DNA of 64,000 nt from contig CAVZEV010000004.1 in NCBI GenBank assembly GCA_963774405.1, positions 62,001-126,000 on the forward strand, read 5' to 3'. Shown here piece by piece: positions 18,297 through 27,622 of the stretch. Within the stretch, counting starts at the first letter, position 1, and each line of letters opens with the position of its first letter. Origin of the DNA: VRUE01 sp963774405. GTDB lineage: Bacteria > Actinomycetota > Thermoleophilia > Solirubrobacterales > 70-9. A program made the position numbers and the translations under genes. The notes beneath the pieces are model-generated. The model had not been told where the DNA came from. It did not search any database and saw nothing but the letters and a program-made list of their open reading frames with translations.

Positions 18297-18977
18297 TCAG
18301 ACCGAGACCGTCACCGGGAAGGTGAGGACCCAGATCGTCGTGCCGATGAAGAGGACGTAGCCGAGCGCGAGGACGGCGACGCGCTGGCGCGGCATCGAGA
18401 GCTTCGTGCTGATCCCGGCGAAGAAGAGCGAGGCGGCGAAGAGGACGACGGCGAGGACGTAGTTGTCGGAGCGCTGGTTGGACTGGCGCGCTTCGGCGGT
18501 CCCGGTTTCGGCCTCGGCGAGCAGCCGTTCGGCTTCGCCCTTGCTGGCGAGCTTGTAGGCGGGCATCGCGAACGGGGTCGGCGGGGCATTCGGGTTGTGG
18601 AGCGGGTCGGTTCTCAGCCAGGCGTGGACCGCGGGCTTGAATTCCTTGCGGAAGCGGTCGAAGTAAAAGCGCGAGAGCTTGGTGTCCTTCGCCGCGTAGG
18701 CGTTAACCCACTGGGTGAAGGTGAGGACGTCGACCTCGGTCTCCTGGCCGGCCTGGGTTTCGGCCCGGGTCGACTCGACCCGCGAGGCGTTCGCCTTGCT
18801 GAAGTCGATCGCCTGCACGCCGCTCCAGCGCGCCGATTGGTAGGAGCTCCAGGCCGTCGCCACCGCGGCGATCGCCAGCAGCACCGTCGCCAGCAGCTCG
18901 GCGTGGAGGTGCAGCCGGTCGAGGGTGCCCCGCTTGGCGGGCTCGGGCTGCGGCGCTGTGGGCTCACTCGCCGACAT
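18297..18977 (-). CDS. DUF4337-like membrane protein
   Basis: 226 residues with a helix at about 27-48 (ELLATVLLAIAAVATAWSSY), a long soluble helical segment with W/Y/F-rich motifs (TQWVNAYAAKDTKLSRFYFD), and two C-terminal helices (YVLAVVLFAASLFFAGIST and VAVLALGYVLFIGTTIWV). This layout matches the DUF4337 group of unknown function. It is divergent from the sulfatase gene. Confidence 0.7.
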   Translation of the reverse strand: MSASEPTAPQPEPAKRGTLDRLHLHAELLATVLLAIAAVATAWSSYQSARWSGVQAIDFSKANASRVESTRAETQAGQETEVDVLTFTQWVNAYAAKDTKLSRFYFDRFRKEFKPAVHAWLRTDPLHNPNAPPTPFAMPAYKLASKGEAERLLAEAETGTAEARQSNQRSDNYVLAVVLFAASLFFAGISTKLSMPRQRVAVLALGYVLFIGTTIWVLTFPVTVSV

Positions 18978-19090
18978 CGAGAGGAGCGCCAGCGTATCCG
19001 ACCCCGGTCGCTTCGGGAGGCGATCTTTGTCAGATCTTTAGCTGCGCTACCGCAACTACGTTCGACGGGCTCGGTTTGAGCGAGCGCGGG

Positions 19091-20902
19091 ATGCCTCCTC
19101 CAGTCACCAACAGTCCGCCGCGGACGCGCGCGTCGCTGGTCGCAGTCGCGACGAGCGTCGTTGCGCTCGTTGCCGCCCTCTACCTCCTCTGGGGACAGCG
19201 CTCGGCGGTGGCGCAGGTAACCCCGGCGCTGCCGGCGCGGCCCAGCTTCGTCGTCATCCAGACCGACGACTCGACCCTCGAACAGCTCTACGCCACCTTC
19301 ACCCCATATCCCGGCGCGCCGGCGATCCGGGCGATGCCAAGCACGCTGGACCTGATCGGCAAGCGCGGTGCCACCTTCAACCGCTACTACGCCTCCTACT
19401 CGCTCTGCGCGCCTTCGCGGGCGAGCCTGCTGACGGGCCGCTACGCCCACAACGAGGACAAGGGCAACGTCGAGCCCAACGGCGGCTACACGGGCTTTCG
19501 CTCGAGCAATGGCTGGCGCCACAACGTCGCCACCTGGCTGCGAAACGACGGCTATCGCACGATCCACATCGGCAAGTTCCTCAACGGCTACGGGGAAGCG
19601 CCCTACTCGACCGCCGCCGAAGTGCCGCCCGGCTGGAACGCCTGGCAGAGCGTGATCAACTCCGATTCCGACCACTTCTTCTACGGCTACGAACTGAGCA
19701 ACAACGGCGTGCTGGAAGGGCCGTTCGGCGACTCCGGCAGCTGGGAAACGCGCGAATACGGCGAACGCGACGATCCCGGCTGCCCGACCGCGCCGGCCAA
19801 CGGCAAACCCTGCAACTACGAGACCGACAAGTTCAACGAACTGGCGCTGCGCGAACTGGCGGCGACTCCCGCCGGCAAGCCCTTCTACCTGCAGCTCGAC
19901 GAGACAGCGCCGCACGGCGACTTCCGCCGCCCCGCCGGCCCCGAGCCACCGGCGCGCTACTACAGCTCGTTCGACGGCGCGCCGCTGCCCGACAACCGCG
20001 CCCAGGGCTTCGACGAGGGCAACGTCAACGACAAGCCCCGCTTCGTGCGCGAAGCGCCCTACCTGAGCCTGCAGGAAATCCACACCTACCGCGTCTACTA
20101 CGACAAGGCGCTGGCCTCGCTGCGCGGTGTCGACGACGGCGTGCGGGCGATAGTCGAAGAGCTCGGCGCCCTGCACCGCCTCCGCGACACCTACGTCATC
20201 TTCACCTCCGACAACGGCTTTTTCTACGGCCAGCACCGCCTGGTCGGCGGCAAGTTCCTCGCCTATGAGCCCTCCACCCACCTGCCCTTCCTGATCCGCG
20301 GCCCCGGGATCAAACCGGGCAACGAATCGAGCGAGCTCGCCGCCAACATCGACATCGCCCCGACGATCCTCGAACTGGCCCACCTCAAGCCCAAGCGCGA
20401 CATCGACGGCCGCTCGCTCTTCCCCTTCGCCCGCGACCCCTCGCTGCTCACCCGCCGGCCGGTGCTCTTCGAGTCCTTCGTCGAATCCGCCGACGTCGAG
20501 GAAGACGGCGGCAATACCCCGGTGCAGGCGAAGGCCGCACGGGCCGGGGCGAGTCGGCGACCGAAGGGCGCCGGCGCCTCGATCGTCGCGCCGCCGAAGA
20601 ACTACTACGGCATCGTCCTCGGCCCCTACAAGTACATCGAGTGGCCGGACGGGGAGAGGGAGCTCTACGACCTGGAAACCGATCCCTATGAGCTCAACAA
20701 TCGCGTTCGGGAACCCAACCTCTTCCCGGTGCGCAACTTCCTGCACCGCCGGCTCGAGCGTCTGGAGACCTGCTCGGGCCAGGCCTGCAGCGAGGAATCG
20801 CCGCCGCTGCCGTTGACCCGCCGCGAACAGGCGAAGCTGAAACGCGAAAGGGAACGGCGCGAAAGGGAAAAGGAACGGCGCGAAAAGCATCACGGCCACT
20901 GA
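19091..20902 (+). CDS. Type I sulfatase (formylglycine-dependent)
   Basis: Exported or membrane-anchored arylsulfatase-type hydrolase of about 603 residues. An N-terminal hydrophobic segment (LVAVATSVVALVAALYLLWG) acts as signal or anchor. The active-site signature LCAPSRASLLTGR contains the Cys converted to formylglycine. Metal ligands are seen in VVIQTDDST at the N terminus and FTSDNGFFYGQHR. The C-terminal tail is strongly basic (about 25 residues of K/R/E). It is followed 18 bp later by its likely activating enzyme. ATG at 19091 is preferred to TTG at 19076. The substrate is unknown. Confidence 0.93.
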   Translation: MPPPVTNSPPRTRASLVAVATSVVALVAALYLLWGQRSAVAQVTPALPARPSFVVIQTDDSTLEQLYATFTPYPGAPAIRAMPSTLDLIGKRGATFNRYYASYSLCAPSRASLLTGRYAHNEDKGNVEPNGGYTGFRSSNGWRHNVATWLRNDGYRTIHIGKFLNGYGEAPYSTAAEVPPGWNAWQSVINSDSDHFFYGYELSNNGVLEGPFGDSGSWETREYGERDDPGCPTAPANGKPCNYETDKFNELALRELAATPAGKPFYLQLDETAPHGDFRRPAGPEPPARYYSSFDGAPLPDNRAQGFDEGNVNDKPRFVREAPYLSLQEIHTYRVYYDKALASLRGVDDGVRAIVEELGALHRLRDTYVIFTSDNGFFYGQHRLVGGKFLAYEPSTHLPFLIRGPGIKPGNESSELAANIDIAPTILELAHLKPKRDIDGRSLFPFARDPSLLTRRPVLFESFVESADVEEDGGNTPVQAKAARAGASRRPKGAGASIVAPPKNYYGIVLGPYKYIEWPDGERELYDLETDPYELNNRVREPNLFPVRNFLHRRLERLETCSGQACSEESPPLPLTRREQAKLKRERERREREKERREKHHGH

Positions 20903-20919
20903 GGGACACGGGAGCTCCG

Positions 20920-21870
20920 ATGGCACCTGACTCTCCGCCCGGCATGACCTGGGTCCAGGGCGCCGAGTTTCGCATGGGCTGCGAGGCCTTCTACCCCGAG
21001 GAGGCGCCGGTCCATACCGTCGGCGTCGACGGCTTCTGGATCGACAGCCGGCCGGTGACGGTTCGTCAATTTCGCCATTTCGTGCGCGATACCGACCACG
21101 TGACGATCGCCGAGCGCAGGCCCGACCCGGCGCAGTACCCCGGCATCGACCCGCGGCTGCTCGTGCCCGGCTCGCTGGTCTTCCGCGCCACTCCCGGCCC
21201 GGTGCCGCTCAACGACTTCCGCGCCTGGTGGGAGTTCGTCCCCGGCGCCAACTGGCGACGCCCCGAGGGGCCCGGCAGTGACGTGCGCGACCGCGAGGAC
21301 CACCCGGTGGTCCACGTGGGCAACGAGGACGCGGCCGCCTACGCGGCCTGGGCCGGCAAGGAGCTGCCGAGCGAGGCCGAGTGGGAGCTGGCCGCCCGCG
21401 GCGGTCTCGACGGGGCGCTCTTCACCTGGGGCGAGGAGGATCACTACGGGCGCGAGCGCCCGCTGGCCAACACCTGGCACGGGCGCTTCCCCTGGGAGAA
21501 CCTGGGCGCGGCCGGTTGGCGCGGCACCTCGAAGGTGGGCGCCTTTCCGCCCAACGGCTACGGCCTCTACGACATGGCCGGCAACGTCTGGGAGTGGACC
21601 GCGGACTTCTTCACCCCGCGACACCCGGGACAGGCGTCGAGCCCATGCTGCACGCCGAGGAACCCGCGCGTCACCTCCGACGCCGAAGCCTACGACCCCT
21701 CGATGCCCGACTCGCACATCCCGCGCAAGGTGATCAAGGGGGGCTCCCACCTCTGCGCCCCGACCTACTGCCTGCGCTACCGCCCCGCCGCTCGCCAGGG
21801 CGAGGCGCTGGACAGCTCAACCAGCCATATCGGCTTCCGCTGCGTGGTGCGCAACGCCGAAGCGAGCTGA
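20920..21870 (+). CDS. Formylglycine-generating enzyme (SUMF1/FGE family)
   Basis: 316-residue FGE that oxidises the sulfatase Cys to formylglycine. Signatures: WVQGAEFRMGCEAFYPEEAP, a WEFVPGANWRRPEGPGSD core, NEDAAAYAAWAGKELPSEAE, GNVWEWTADFF, SSPCCTPRNPR, and the copper-binding Cys pair in GGSHLCAPTYCLRYRPAAR. All key residues are present, so this is a true FGE rather than a noncatalytic relative. Located 17 bp after the sulfatase, probably the same transcript. Confidence 0.95.
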   Translation: MAPDSPPGMTWVQGAEFRMGCEAFYPEEAPVHTVGVDGFWIDSRPVTVRQFRHFVRDTDHVTIAERRPDPAQYPGIDPRLLVPGSLVFRATPGPVPLNDFRAWWEFVPGANWRRPEGPGSDVRDREDHPVVHVGNEDAAAYAAWAGKELPSEAEWELAARGGLDGALFTWGEEDHYGRERPLANTWHGRFPWENLGAAGWRGTSKVGAFPPNGYGLYDMAGNVWEWTADFFTPRHPGQASSPCCTPRNPRVTSDAEAYDPSMPDSHIPRKVIKGGSHLCAPTYCLRYRPAARQGEALDSSTSHIGFRCVVRNAEAS

Positions 21871-21995
21871 CCTCATGGGCGAGTGCTCATCAACGGCGTT
21901 ATCGTCGCAATCGAGCCGGACCGGGCGTGGCAGAGTGATGGGCGATGGGCGGCCGTGCGCTCAGCAGTTGTTTACGTCGGCGCTACCATTTCAGC

Positions 21996-22232
21996 GTGGC
22001 CGCATCGCCAACCAAGACCGTCGAGTTCGACAGCGAGTTGCTTGAGCGCTTGCATGAGCGTCGCCCTGAGATGAGCGACCGCGAGCTGCTCGAGTCGATG
22101 GCGAGGATGACCCTCGGCCGCGAAACCCTGCGCCGCCTCCAGGAGCGCAACGAGCTCTCCGAAGACGAGGCAGTCAAGCTTGGCGTCGAGGCTGTGCATG
22201 AAGCACGGCGCGAACGCCGAGCTGCCAGTTGA
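21996..22232 (+). CDS. Antitoxin of a second TA module
   Basis: 78 residues from the GTG at 21996 (VAASPTKTVEFDSELLERLH). Mostly helical, with an ELSEDEAVKLGVEAVHEARR C terminus, the pattern of antitoxins paired to COG1569-type PIN proteins. It overlaps the downstream toxin start by 4 bp (TTGA), the same arrangement as the module at 7157. The start lies 8 nt after TACCAT, so the message may have a very short leader. Confidence 0.7.
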   Translation: MAASPTKTVEFDSELLERLHERRPEMSDRELLESMARMTLGRETLRRLQERNELSEDEAVKLGVEAVHEARRERRAAS

Positions 22233-22480
22233 AGCGCCTCGTAGTCGACGCCAGCACTCTGGTCTCGGGCGTAGCCAGTCGCCCCGGCGGCGGTGCTCCC
22301 TGGCTGATCCTGGCGGCTCTTCTCGACTTCGAGTTTGAGGCGATCGTCTGCCCCAAGCTCATTGGCGAGTTCAAGGACGCCTTGGTTGGAACCCCGAGCT
22401 TTGGATTCGCGAGCAGCGTGCAAACTACTTGGCCTCATCGAGTGATCACCTGCCGTCTGCCGAGCCCAGCCCAATCCTGA
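22229..22480 (+). pseudogene. Truncated PIN-family toxin
   Basis: Starts with the TTG overlapping the antitoxin stop. The first 50 residues match the PIN family (KRLVVDASTLVSGVASRPGG, then FEAIVCPKLIGEFKDAL), including the first acidic residue and the Glu of the second motif. After GEFKDAL the sequence departs from the family and stops at 83 residues, where about 140 are normal, so the C-terminal acidic residues are lost. Another frame continues (NPELWIREQRANYLASSSDH) but does not restore the motif convincingly. Confidence 0.6.
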
Positions 22481-22512
22481 CCGCTCGCGAGGGTCATCAT
22501 TTATGGAAGCCC

Positions 22513-22530
22513 CCGGGGACCGGACCCCGG
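22513..22530 (-). terminator. GC-rich hairpin after the secreted-protein gene
   Basis: CCGGGG and CCCCGG form a 6-bp inverted repeat with a 6-nt loop, 7 bp beyond the stop codon of the minus-strand gene ending at 22537. Position fits a terminator; no U-tract is obvious. Confidence 0.5.
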
Positions 22531-22536
22531 TCGTCG

Positions 22537-23679
22537 CTACCTGGCCTGGGCATCCAGCGAGAACGTCGCCAGCTGGTCGCCGAGGATGAAGTTGCTCGAC
22601 GGAGGCGGTTGCGGAGCGGGCTGGTTGAAGACGTCGTTGAGGGTCGAGGCGGCGCCGGCGAGAAGCTGCGCTTCGCCGGCCTTGACCGCGATCGTTCGTG
22701 CCGTGGGGTCGGCGGTGACCGCGGTGGGGCCGAGCACGAGCTTGAAGATCGACGAGCGCCCCGCCGCTCCGGCGAACGGCGGCGCCGGCAGGATTTCGAG
22801 TTCCCCGCTCGCTTCCTGCTTGGCGAAGTCGACCTGGAGGTTGAGCAGCTTCAGCGTCGGCGAGAACGGTTCGGCTTTCTTCAGGATCTGCAGGCCGCCG
22901 CCGCTCAGCACCGTGCCGGCACCGGCGTCGGGCGCCAGCTCGCCGCCGGTAATCGGCAGCCGCAGCGAGGTCGGGGTCGGGGTCGAGGCGGTCGCGGGCG
23001 CCACGGGCGAGATCCCCTGAGGCACTTCAACGCCCTTGGCTTTGAGTTTTTCCAGGGTCGTTTTGGCCAGGGTCAGGGTCGCGCTGCTCTGCGGCAGCAG
23101 GGTCACCGTGCTGGGTTGGGCGGCGCTGTAGAGGTTGCTCATCACCCGGCCGCCGGAGATCCGCCGACCGCCGGGCAGGCCGAGCCGGTTGCTGATCCGC
23201 CGCGCCGCCTTCTCGGTCAGCACCAGCTTCGTCGCCTTGAAGTTGGCGCCGAAGCCTTCCCGCGCCATCGCGTCGACGCCGAACCAGGCCAGCTGCATTT
23301 TCGCCTTCGCCACCTTGGCGTAGACGGCGCCCTTCACGGTGTTGACGACGGCCTGGTTGACCGGCACGCCGCGGTTGCCGCGCTGGAGCTTGAACCCGCC
23401 GCGGCTCTGCAGGAAGCCGGTCACGTCGGTCGGGTCGAGCTTGCCGCCGCGCAGGGTGAGGCCGATCTTCGTGCCGGTGACGACGCCGGCGCCGAGGCCG
23501 CTGACGCTGACGCCGGTGTTGGCGAGCTTGCGCAGGAAGCCCTTCTTCATGTGCAGATCGGTGCTGCCGCCGGCGATCGGATCGCGAGGGCCCGCGGCCG
23601 AGGCGAGCGGGGCGGTGAGCAGGAGGATGCCGGCGACAATGCCGAGGATCGCGATTTGTCGATGGACTGCGCTTGTCAT
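22537..23679 (-). CDS. Secreted protein of unknown function
   Basis: About 380 residues from the ATG at 23679, with a GGGAG ribosome site. A signal peptide (QIAILGIVAGILLLTAPLAS then ASAAG) precedes a Lys/Gly/Leu-rich beta-type region: alternating TKIGLTLRGGKLDPTD and ATKLVLTEKAARRISNRLG segments, a Pro/Thr linker (PATASTPTPTS) and a repeat-like second half (SGELEILPAPPFAG). No catalytic motif is visible. It may be a cell-envelope beta-sandwich protein; no family is recognised with confidence. Confidence 0.75.
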   Translation of the reverse strand: MTSAVHRQIAILGIVAGILLLTAPLASAAGPRDPIAGGSTDLHMKKGFLRKLANTGVSVSGLGAGVVTGTKIGLTLRGGKLDPTDVTGFLQSRGGFKLQRGNRGVPVNQAVVNTVKGAVYAKVAKAKMQLAWFGVDAMAREGFGANFKATKLVLTEKAARRISNRLGLPGGRRISGGRVMSNLYSAAQPSTVTLLPQSSATLTLAKTTLEKLKAKGVEVPQGISPVAPATASTPTPTSLRLPITGGELAPDAGAGTVLSGGGLQILKKAEPFSPTLKLLNLQVDFAKQEASGELEILPAPPFAGAAGRSSIFKLVLGPTAVTADPTARTIAVKAGEAQLLAGAASTLNDVFNQPAPQPPPSSNFILGDQLATFSLDAQAR

Positions 23680-23818
23680 AGCCGGCTCCCTTTTGCGGTT
23701 TTCTGGGCCAAAAACGGTCATTCTCGCTTTGCCGCCGGAAAACACACGATCGGGGCCATGGAGTGGGCGGGAGTTCGAACGCTGACACCTGGCCCGCCGC
23801 CGATCCGAGGCCTGCAGC

Positions 23819-24780
23819 TCAGCCCCCAGGCCCTCCGGCGGAGTCGACGATCCCGGACTGCAGGTAGGCGGTCTCGCGGTAGGGCGGTGCCGCCGGGGCC
23901 CCGTATTCGCCCGCGGCCTTCGGGCCGAAGATCATTTCGGCCTGGGCGAGGATCTTGGCGGTGCGCGGATCGAAGATGTACCTGCGGCCGAATCCGCCTC
24001 CCCTCACCCAGGCGATCGCGTCGCCGCGGCGCCCGGCGGCATCGGCCACGCCGCGCTCGAACCCGATGCCGGGAATTTCGGCGAGGGCATCGAAGGCGGC
24101 CGCGCGCAGCGCCGGGCTCGCGATCGGTTCGCTGAGGATTTCCAGCAGCCTTTCGACCGTCGCGCCGCCCCTGCGTCGAGCCGGCCGGAGACGGATCGAC
24201 CGGCGAGCCCGGCGCCGCGGCGGTGTTCGACCGCGAGGCGCAGGGCTTCGGGCTCGGTCGGGAGCCGGGAGAGCCGGGACATGTAGGTGAATTCATGGCG
24301 GCCCCGGAATGCCTTCGATGCGAATTCCTTCAGCGGGCGACCGGAGCCGTCGCGGCGCACCTCATGTTCGCTGGGGTCGAAGGCCCAGGGGGGTGGCGAG
24401 CCCGCTTCTTCCCAATGGCTCTGGTCGGCGTCAGAGAGGAAGTTGACCCGGCCGAGGGTTTCGCGAACCCGCGTCGTCCCGTCCGGGGCCGTCCAGACTT
24501 CTTTCAGCGTCGGCACCAGGGCGTAGCGGGCGCTCGGATCGTTGATCGGCACGAAGTACCTGGGGTTCGTCTTCGAACCCGTCGCCGTGGCCCTTCGGCA
24601 GCCAGCCCTGCGAGCTGGACCACCTTCGTCTTCGTGTAGAGGAACTGCCCGGGTGCGGGCGGCGCTTCGACCTGCGCTGTCGGATGCTTCGGCGGCGTTG
24701 GCGGCCTGGCGCAGGTCGGCGGCTACGGCGGCTCTGGCGACAGGGCTTCGTCGCCGCTCGGGGTGTAGCCGGGCCCGCCC
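23819..24780 (-). pseudogene. CU044_5270-like protein, several frameshifts
   Basis: Pieces in different frames join into one protein: FLYTKTKVVQL near 24650, ALVPTLKEVWTAPDGTTRVR and EFASKAFRGRHEFTYMSRLS, then ERGVADAAGRRGDAIAWVRG and IFDPRTAKILAQAEMIFGPK, ending at the TGA at 23819. This order resembles CU044_5270-family proteins, which lie next to sigma factors in actinobacteria (from memory). Breaks are near 24560-24720 and 24030-24180. The N-terminal start is not determinable. Third gene of the sigma-factor operon. Confidence 0.6.
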
Positions 24781-24786
24781 CCCGCG

Positions 24787-25534
24787 CTAAGCCCGAAGGC
24801 AGCCAAAGCCGCTGGGCGGCGCCGGGACCGGCTTGCAGGGTTCGACCGGGCCTTCGGCCACTCCCGATCTTCGCGATGCTGCCGCCTTCGGGGTCGCCGT
24901 AGTAGGGAACGGGCGTGCCGGAGAGGACCACGCTCTGATCGGGGCGAAACGCCGTGGGGTCCAGGTTCAGGTTCGGCATCGAGTCGCCGCAACTCAGCGG
25001 CGGAGATTTCGCCGCGCCTGATATTCCCGAAGCGTTCGCGCCATCGCCGGGTGCTGCCGACCCCGATCGTGATCCCGCCGGGGCCCCCCATGTTCATGCC
25101 GCCGAAGGTGCCGCCGCCGGGAAGGTGGACGATCGAGGGCTTGTAGTGCGGTTCGCGGCAGATCTTCCCGGCCGGCAGCCAGGTCACCTGGGCCCTGATT
25201 CCGGCATCCTCCAGCGCCTTTTCGAGGCCGGAGGCGTCTTCGAGGCTGTAGATCTTGATCGTCACCCCGCCGCCCTCCTGCGGTTCGACCGCGAAGGCCT
25301 TGGAGGGGTTGTCGCCGCCGGCGCTGACGATCAGCGCGACCGCGATCGGCGGCGAGGGCGACGCCGGCGCCGAGCGCCAGGCGCGGGCCGCGGCGGCGCC
25401 AGGAGGGCGTGGCGGCCTGCGGCCTCGGCCGTCTCGCGGCCTCGGCGGCCGCGCCGCGCTCGGCGACGACCGCCTTCAGCCGGGCGAGCAGCTTGCTGCT
25501 CGAAATCGGTTCGTGGCTCTTGCTCCTCGTTCAC
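24787..25534 (-). pseudogene. Single-pass membrane protein of the sigma operon, frameshifted
   Basis: Starts with GTG overlapping the sigma-factor TGA (GTGA). A cytoplasmic N terminus (SSKLLARLKAVVAERGAAAE) leads to a membrane helix (LALGAGVALAA, then IAVALIVSAGG), then an extracytoplasmic domain TIKIYSLEDASGLEKALEDA and PAGKICREPHYKPSIVHLPG, ending GPVEPCKPVPAPPSGFGCLR before the TAG at 24787. Indels are near 25520, 25350, 25000 and 24860. The layout (N-terminal cytosolic, one helix, outer domain) fits an anti-sigma-like role, but no zinc-binding anti-sigma motif is visible. Confidence 0.55.
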
Positions 25535-26191
25535 GATCTGTCCTCCTTTCCTGGCGTCGGTTGGTGAGTCGCTTCCTCGAGCTCGGCGCGCAGCTTGCGC
25601 CGCGCTCGGTGCAGGCGCACGCGGGCGGTGCCCGAGCGCACGCCTACCGCGGCCGCCGCCTCGGTGACCGATGAGCTCGTCGATCGCGACCAGCTCCAGC
25701 ACCGCCCGCTCGGCCTCGGGCAGGCAGTCCATCGCTTCGTAGAGGCGGCGCGACTGGGCGGCGGCGTCGATCCGCGCGTCGATCCGCGCCGCGTCCTCGG
25801 GCGTCGAGCAGGGCGCTGCCGCGCAGCCGCTCATCGCCGGCGCGCTCGCGGCCTGCCGCGGCGCCGGTCGTCGGCGACGAGCACGCGGGCGATCCCGTAG
25901 AGCCACGTCTTGGGCGCCGCACGTCCCGGCCGGTAGCGGTGGGCCGAGTCGATCGCGGCGAGGAAGATCTCCGCGGTCAGGTCGGCGGCCCGCTCGCGGT
26001 CGCCGATCCGGCGGGCGACGAAGCGCTGCAGGCCCTCGACGTGCTCGCGGTAGAAGGCCTCGAACAGCTCGGGGTCGGTGCCGATCCAGCGCAGCTGCTC
26101 GGGCGCCGACGCCGTGCTCCCGAGCGGCGACCAGGCTGAGGCGGCGGCTGAGCTCGCTCTGCGGCTGGGTCAAGGCCTCTTCGATCTCCAT
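25531..26191 (-). pseudogene. ECF-type sigma-70 factor, several frameshifts
   Basis: About 220 codons (length 1 modulo 3). The N terminus MEIEEALTQPQSELSRRLSL is clear. Region 2 is readable only in other frames (EAFYREHVEGLQRFVARRIG, then DRERAADLTAEIFLAAIDSA). Region 4 is seen as LYEAMDCLPEAERAVLELVA and, after a shift, AAAVGVRSGTARVRLHRARR. It ends in TGA overlapping the next gene. This is the expected sigma2-sigma4 architecture of an ECF factor and heads a three-gene unit. Confidence 0.72.
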
Positions 26192-26229
26192 ACCCCTTAT
26201 TGGTCGCGCGGGACGAAAAGCGTTACCGG

Positions 26230-27553
26230 TCAGCCGCGCCCCGCCCTCAGGTTGCGCACGAAGGCGCCGCGGGCGAGCGACCAGCAGAACGGCGCAAACG
26301 ACGATCAGGGCGAGCCCGGCGAGGTCGAAGCGGGCGAGGTAGTAGAGCAGGCCGCCGGCGGCGAGCAGGCAGGCGAGCGCGCCGCAGTAGGCGAGGCCGC
26401 GGTCCCAGCCCGGCCTGGCGGTGTGGCGGCCGTGGAGGAGGTTGATCAGGCCGAAGACGAGCAGGAAGGTGAGCGAGCCGAAGGAGACGATCTCGGTGAT
26501 CCCCGGCAGCAGCGAGAACACCGCGCCGCTCAGGGCGATCCAGACGATCGCCGCCGCCGGCACGTCGTGGCGCTCACGCCCCAGCCCGCGCGGCAGCTCG
26601 CCGGCCTGGCTGACGTCGCGGACCAGGCGGGCGGTGGAGAAGAGCGTCGCGTTGATCGCCGAGCTGGTCGAGAAGACCGCGCCGACGGCCGCCGCCCAGA
26701 GCCCGAAGTCGCCGAGCGCCTTCTGGCCGACGACGGCGAAGGCCACCTCCTTTTCGGCCGCGATCGTCGTGTCGGGCACGAGCATCTGCGAGGCGAGGGT
26801 GACGGCGACGTAGACGAAGACCACGACCGCGACCGAGATGTAGAGCGCGCGCGGCAGGGTGCGGCGCGGTTGGTCGAGGTCGTCGTAGTCGTAGGGGACG
26901 AGCTCGAAGCCCTCGTAGGCGACGAAGATCACCGCCGCGCCGAGGAAGACCCCGAGCAGCCCCTCGTTGTCGAGCGGGGCGAGCCGCGCCGAGGAGAACT
27001 CGCCGAGGCCGACCAGGGCGATCCCGCCGAGCACGGCGAGCTTGGTGAAGACGACGATGTCCTCGGTCAGCCCCGAGGCGCTGACGCCGCGCAGGTTGAT
27101 CGCGACGAAGGCGAGCAGCACGCCGACCCCGGCCGCCCTGGCGAGCAGGGCGGAGCCGCCCAGCGCGTGGGCCAGGTAGTGGCCGAAGGTGAAGGCGTAG
27201 ACGGCGAGGGCGAAGACGTAGCCGACGACCAGGAGCCAGGCCACCCAGGCGGCGGCGCGCTCGTGGCTCTCCTCGCGCAGGTAGGTGAACGGGCCGCCCG
27301 CCCGGCCCGAGTGCAGCGCCAGGCGCACGTAGGCGTGGGCGGTGAGCGCGGCGATCGCGCCGCCGATCAGGAAGGCGGCGAAGGCGAGGTGGCCGGCGAG
27401 GTCGATGGTCACGCCGAGGACGCTGAAGATGCCGCCGCCGATCATCCCGCCGATCGCCATCGCGCTCGCCTCGCGCAGGCCGAGCAGCCCGCCACGGCGC
27501 TTGCGCCGCGCGTGGGTGCGGGGGTGGTAGGGCGGTCTCCGTGGCGCCGTCAT
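26230..27553 (-). CDS. APC-family amino acid/polyamine permease
   Basis: Membrane permease of about 440 residues with around 12 helices. The signature start GLREASAMAIGGMIGGGIFS (substrate-contact GGGIFS loop) and the helix LAFAAFLIGGAIAALTAHAY are typical of APC transporters; later helices include VFLGAAVIFVAYEGFELVPY and STSSAINATLFSTARLV. The last 15 codons need one extra base removed near 26275, giving an AFVRNLRAGRG end at the TGA at 26230. Without this the frame runs into the sigma gene. Same strand as the antiporter and solute-binding protein upstream. Confidence 0.88.
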
Positions 27554-27622
27554 AACGATCGGCGACAGTCTTCATCACCGGCCCGTCGGCAGCGCCGCCG
27601 CGAGCGGGTCTGCGGCGTCGGC

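Noticed and set aside
18614..20926. A 770-codon minus-strand frame over the sulfatase
   Set aside because: Shadow of the sulfatase and of the wrong frame of the DUF4337-like gene.
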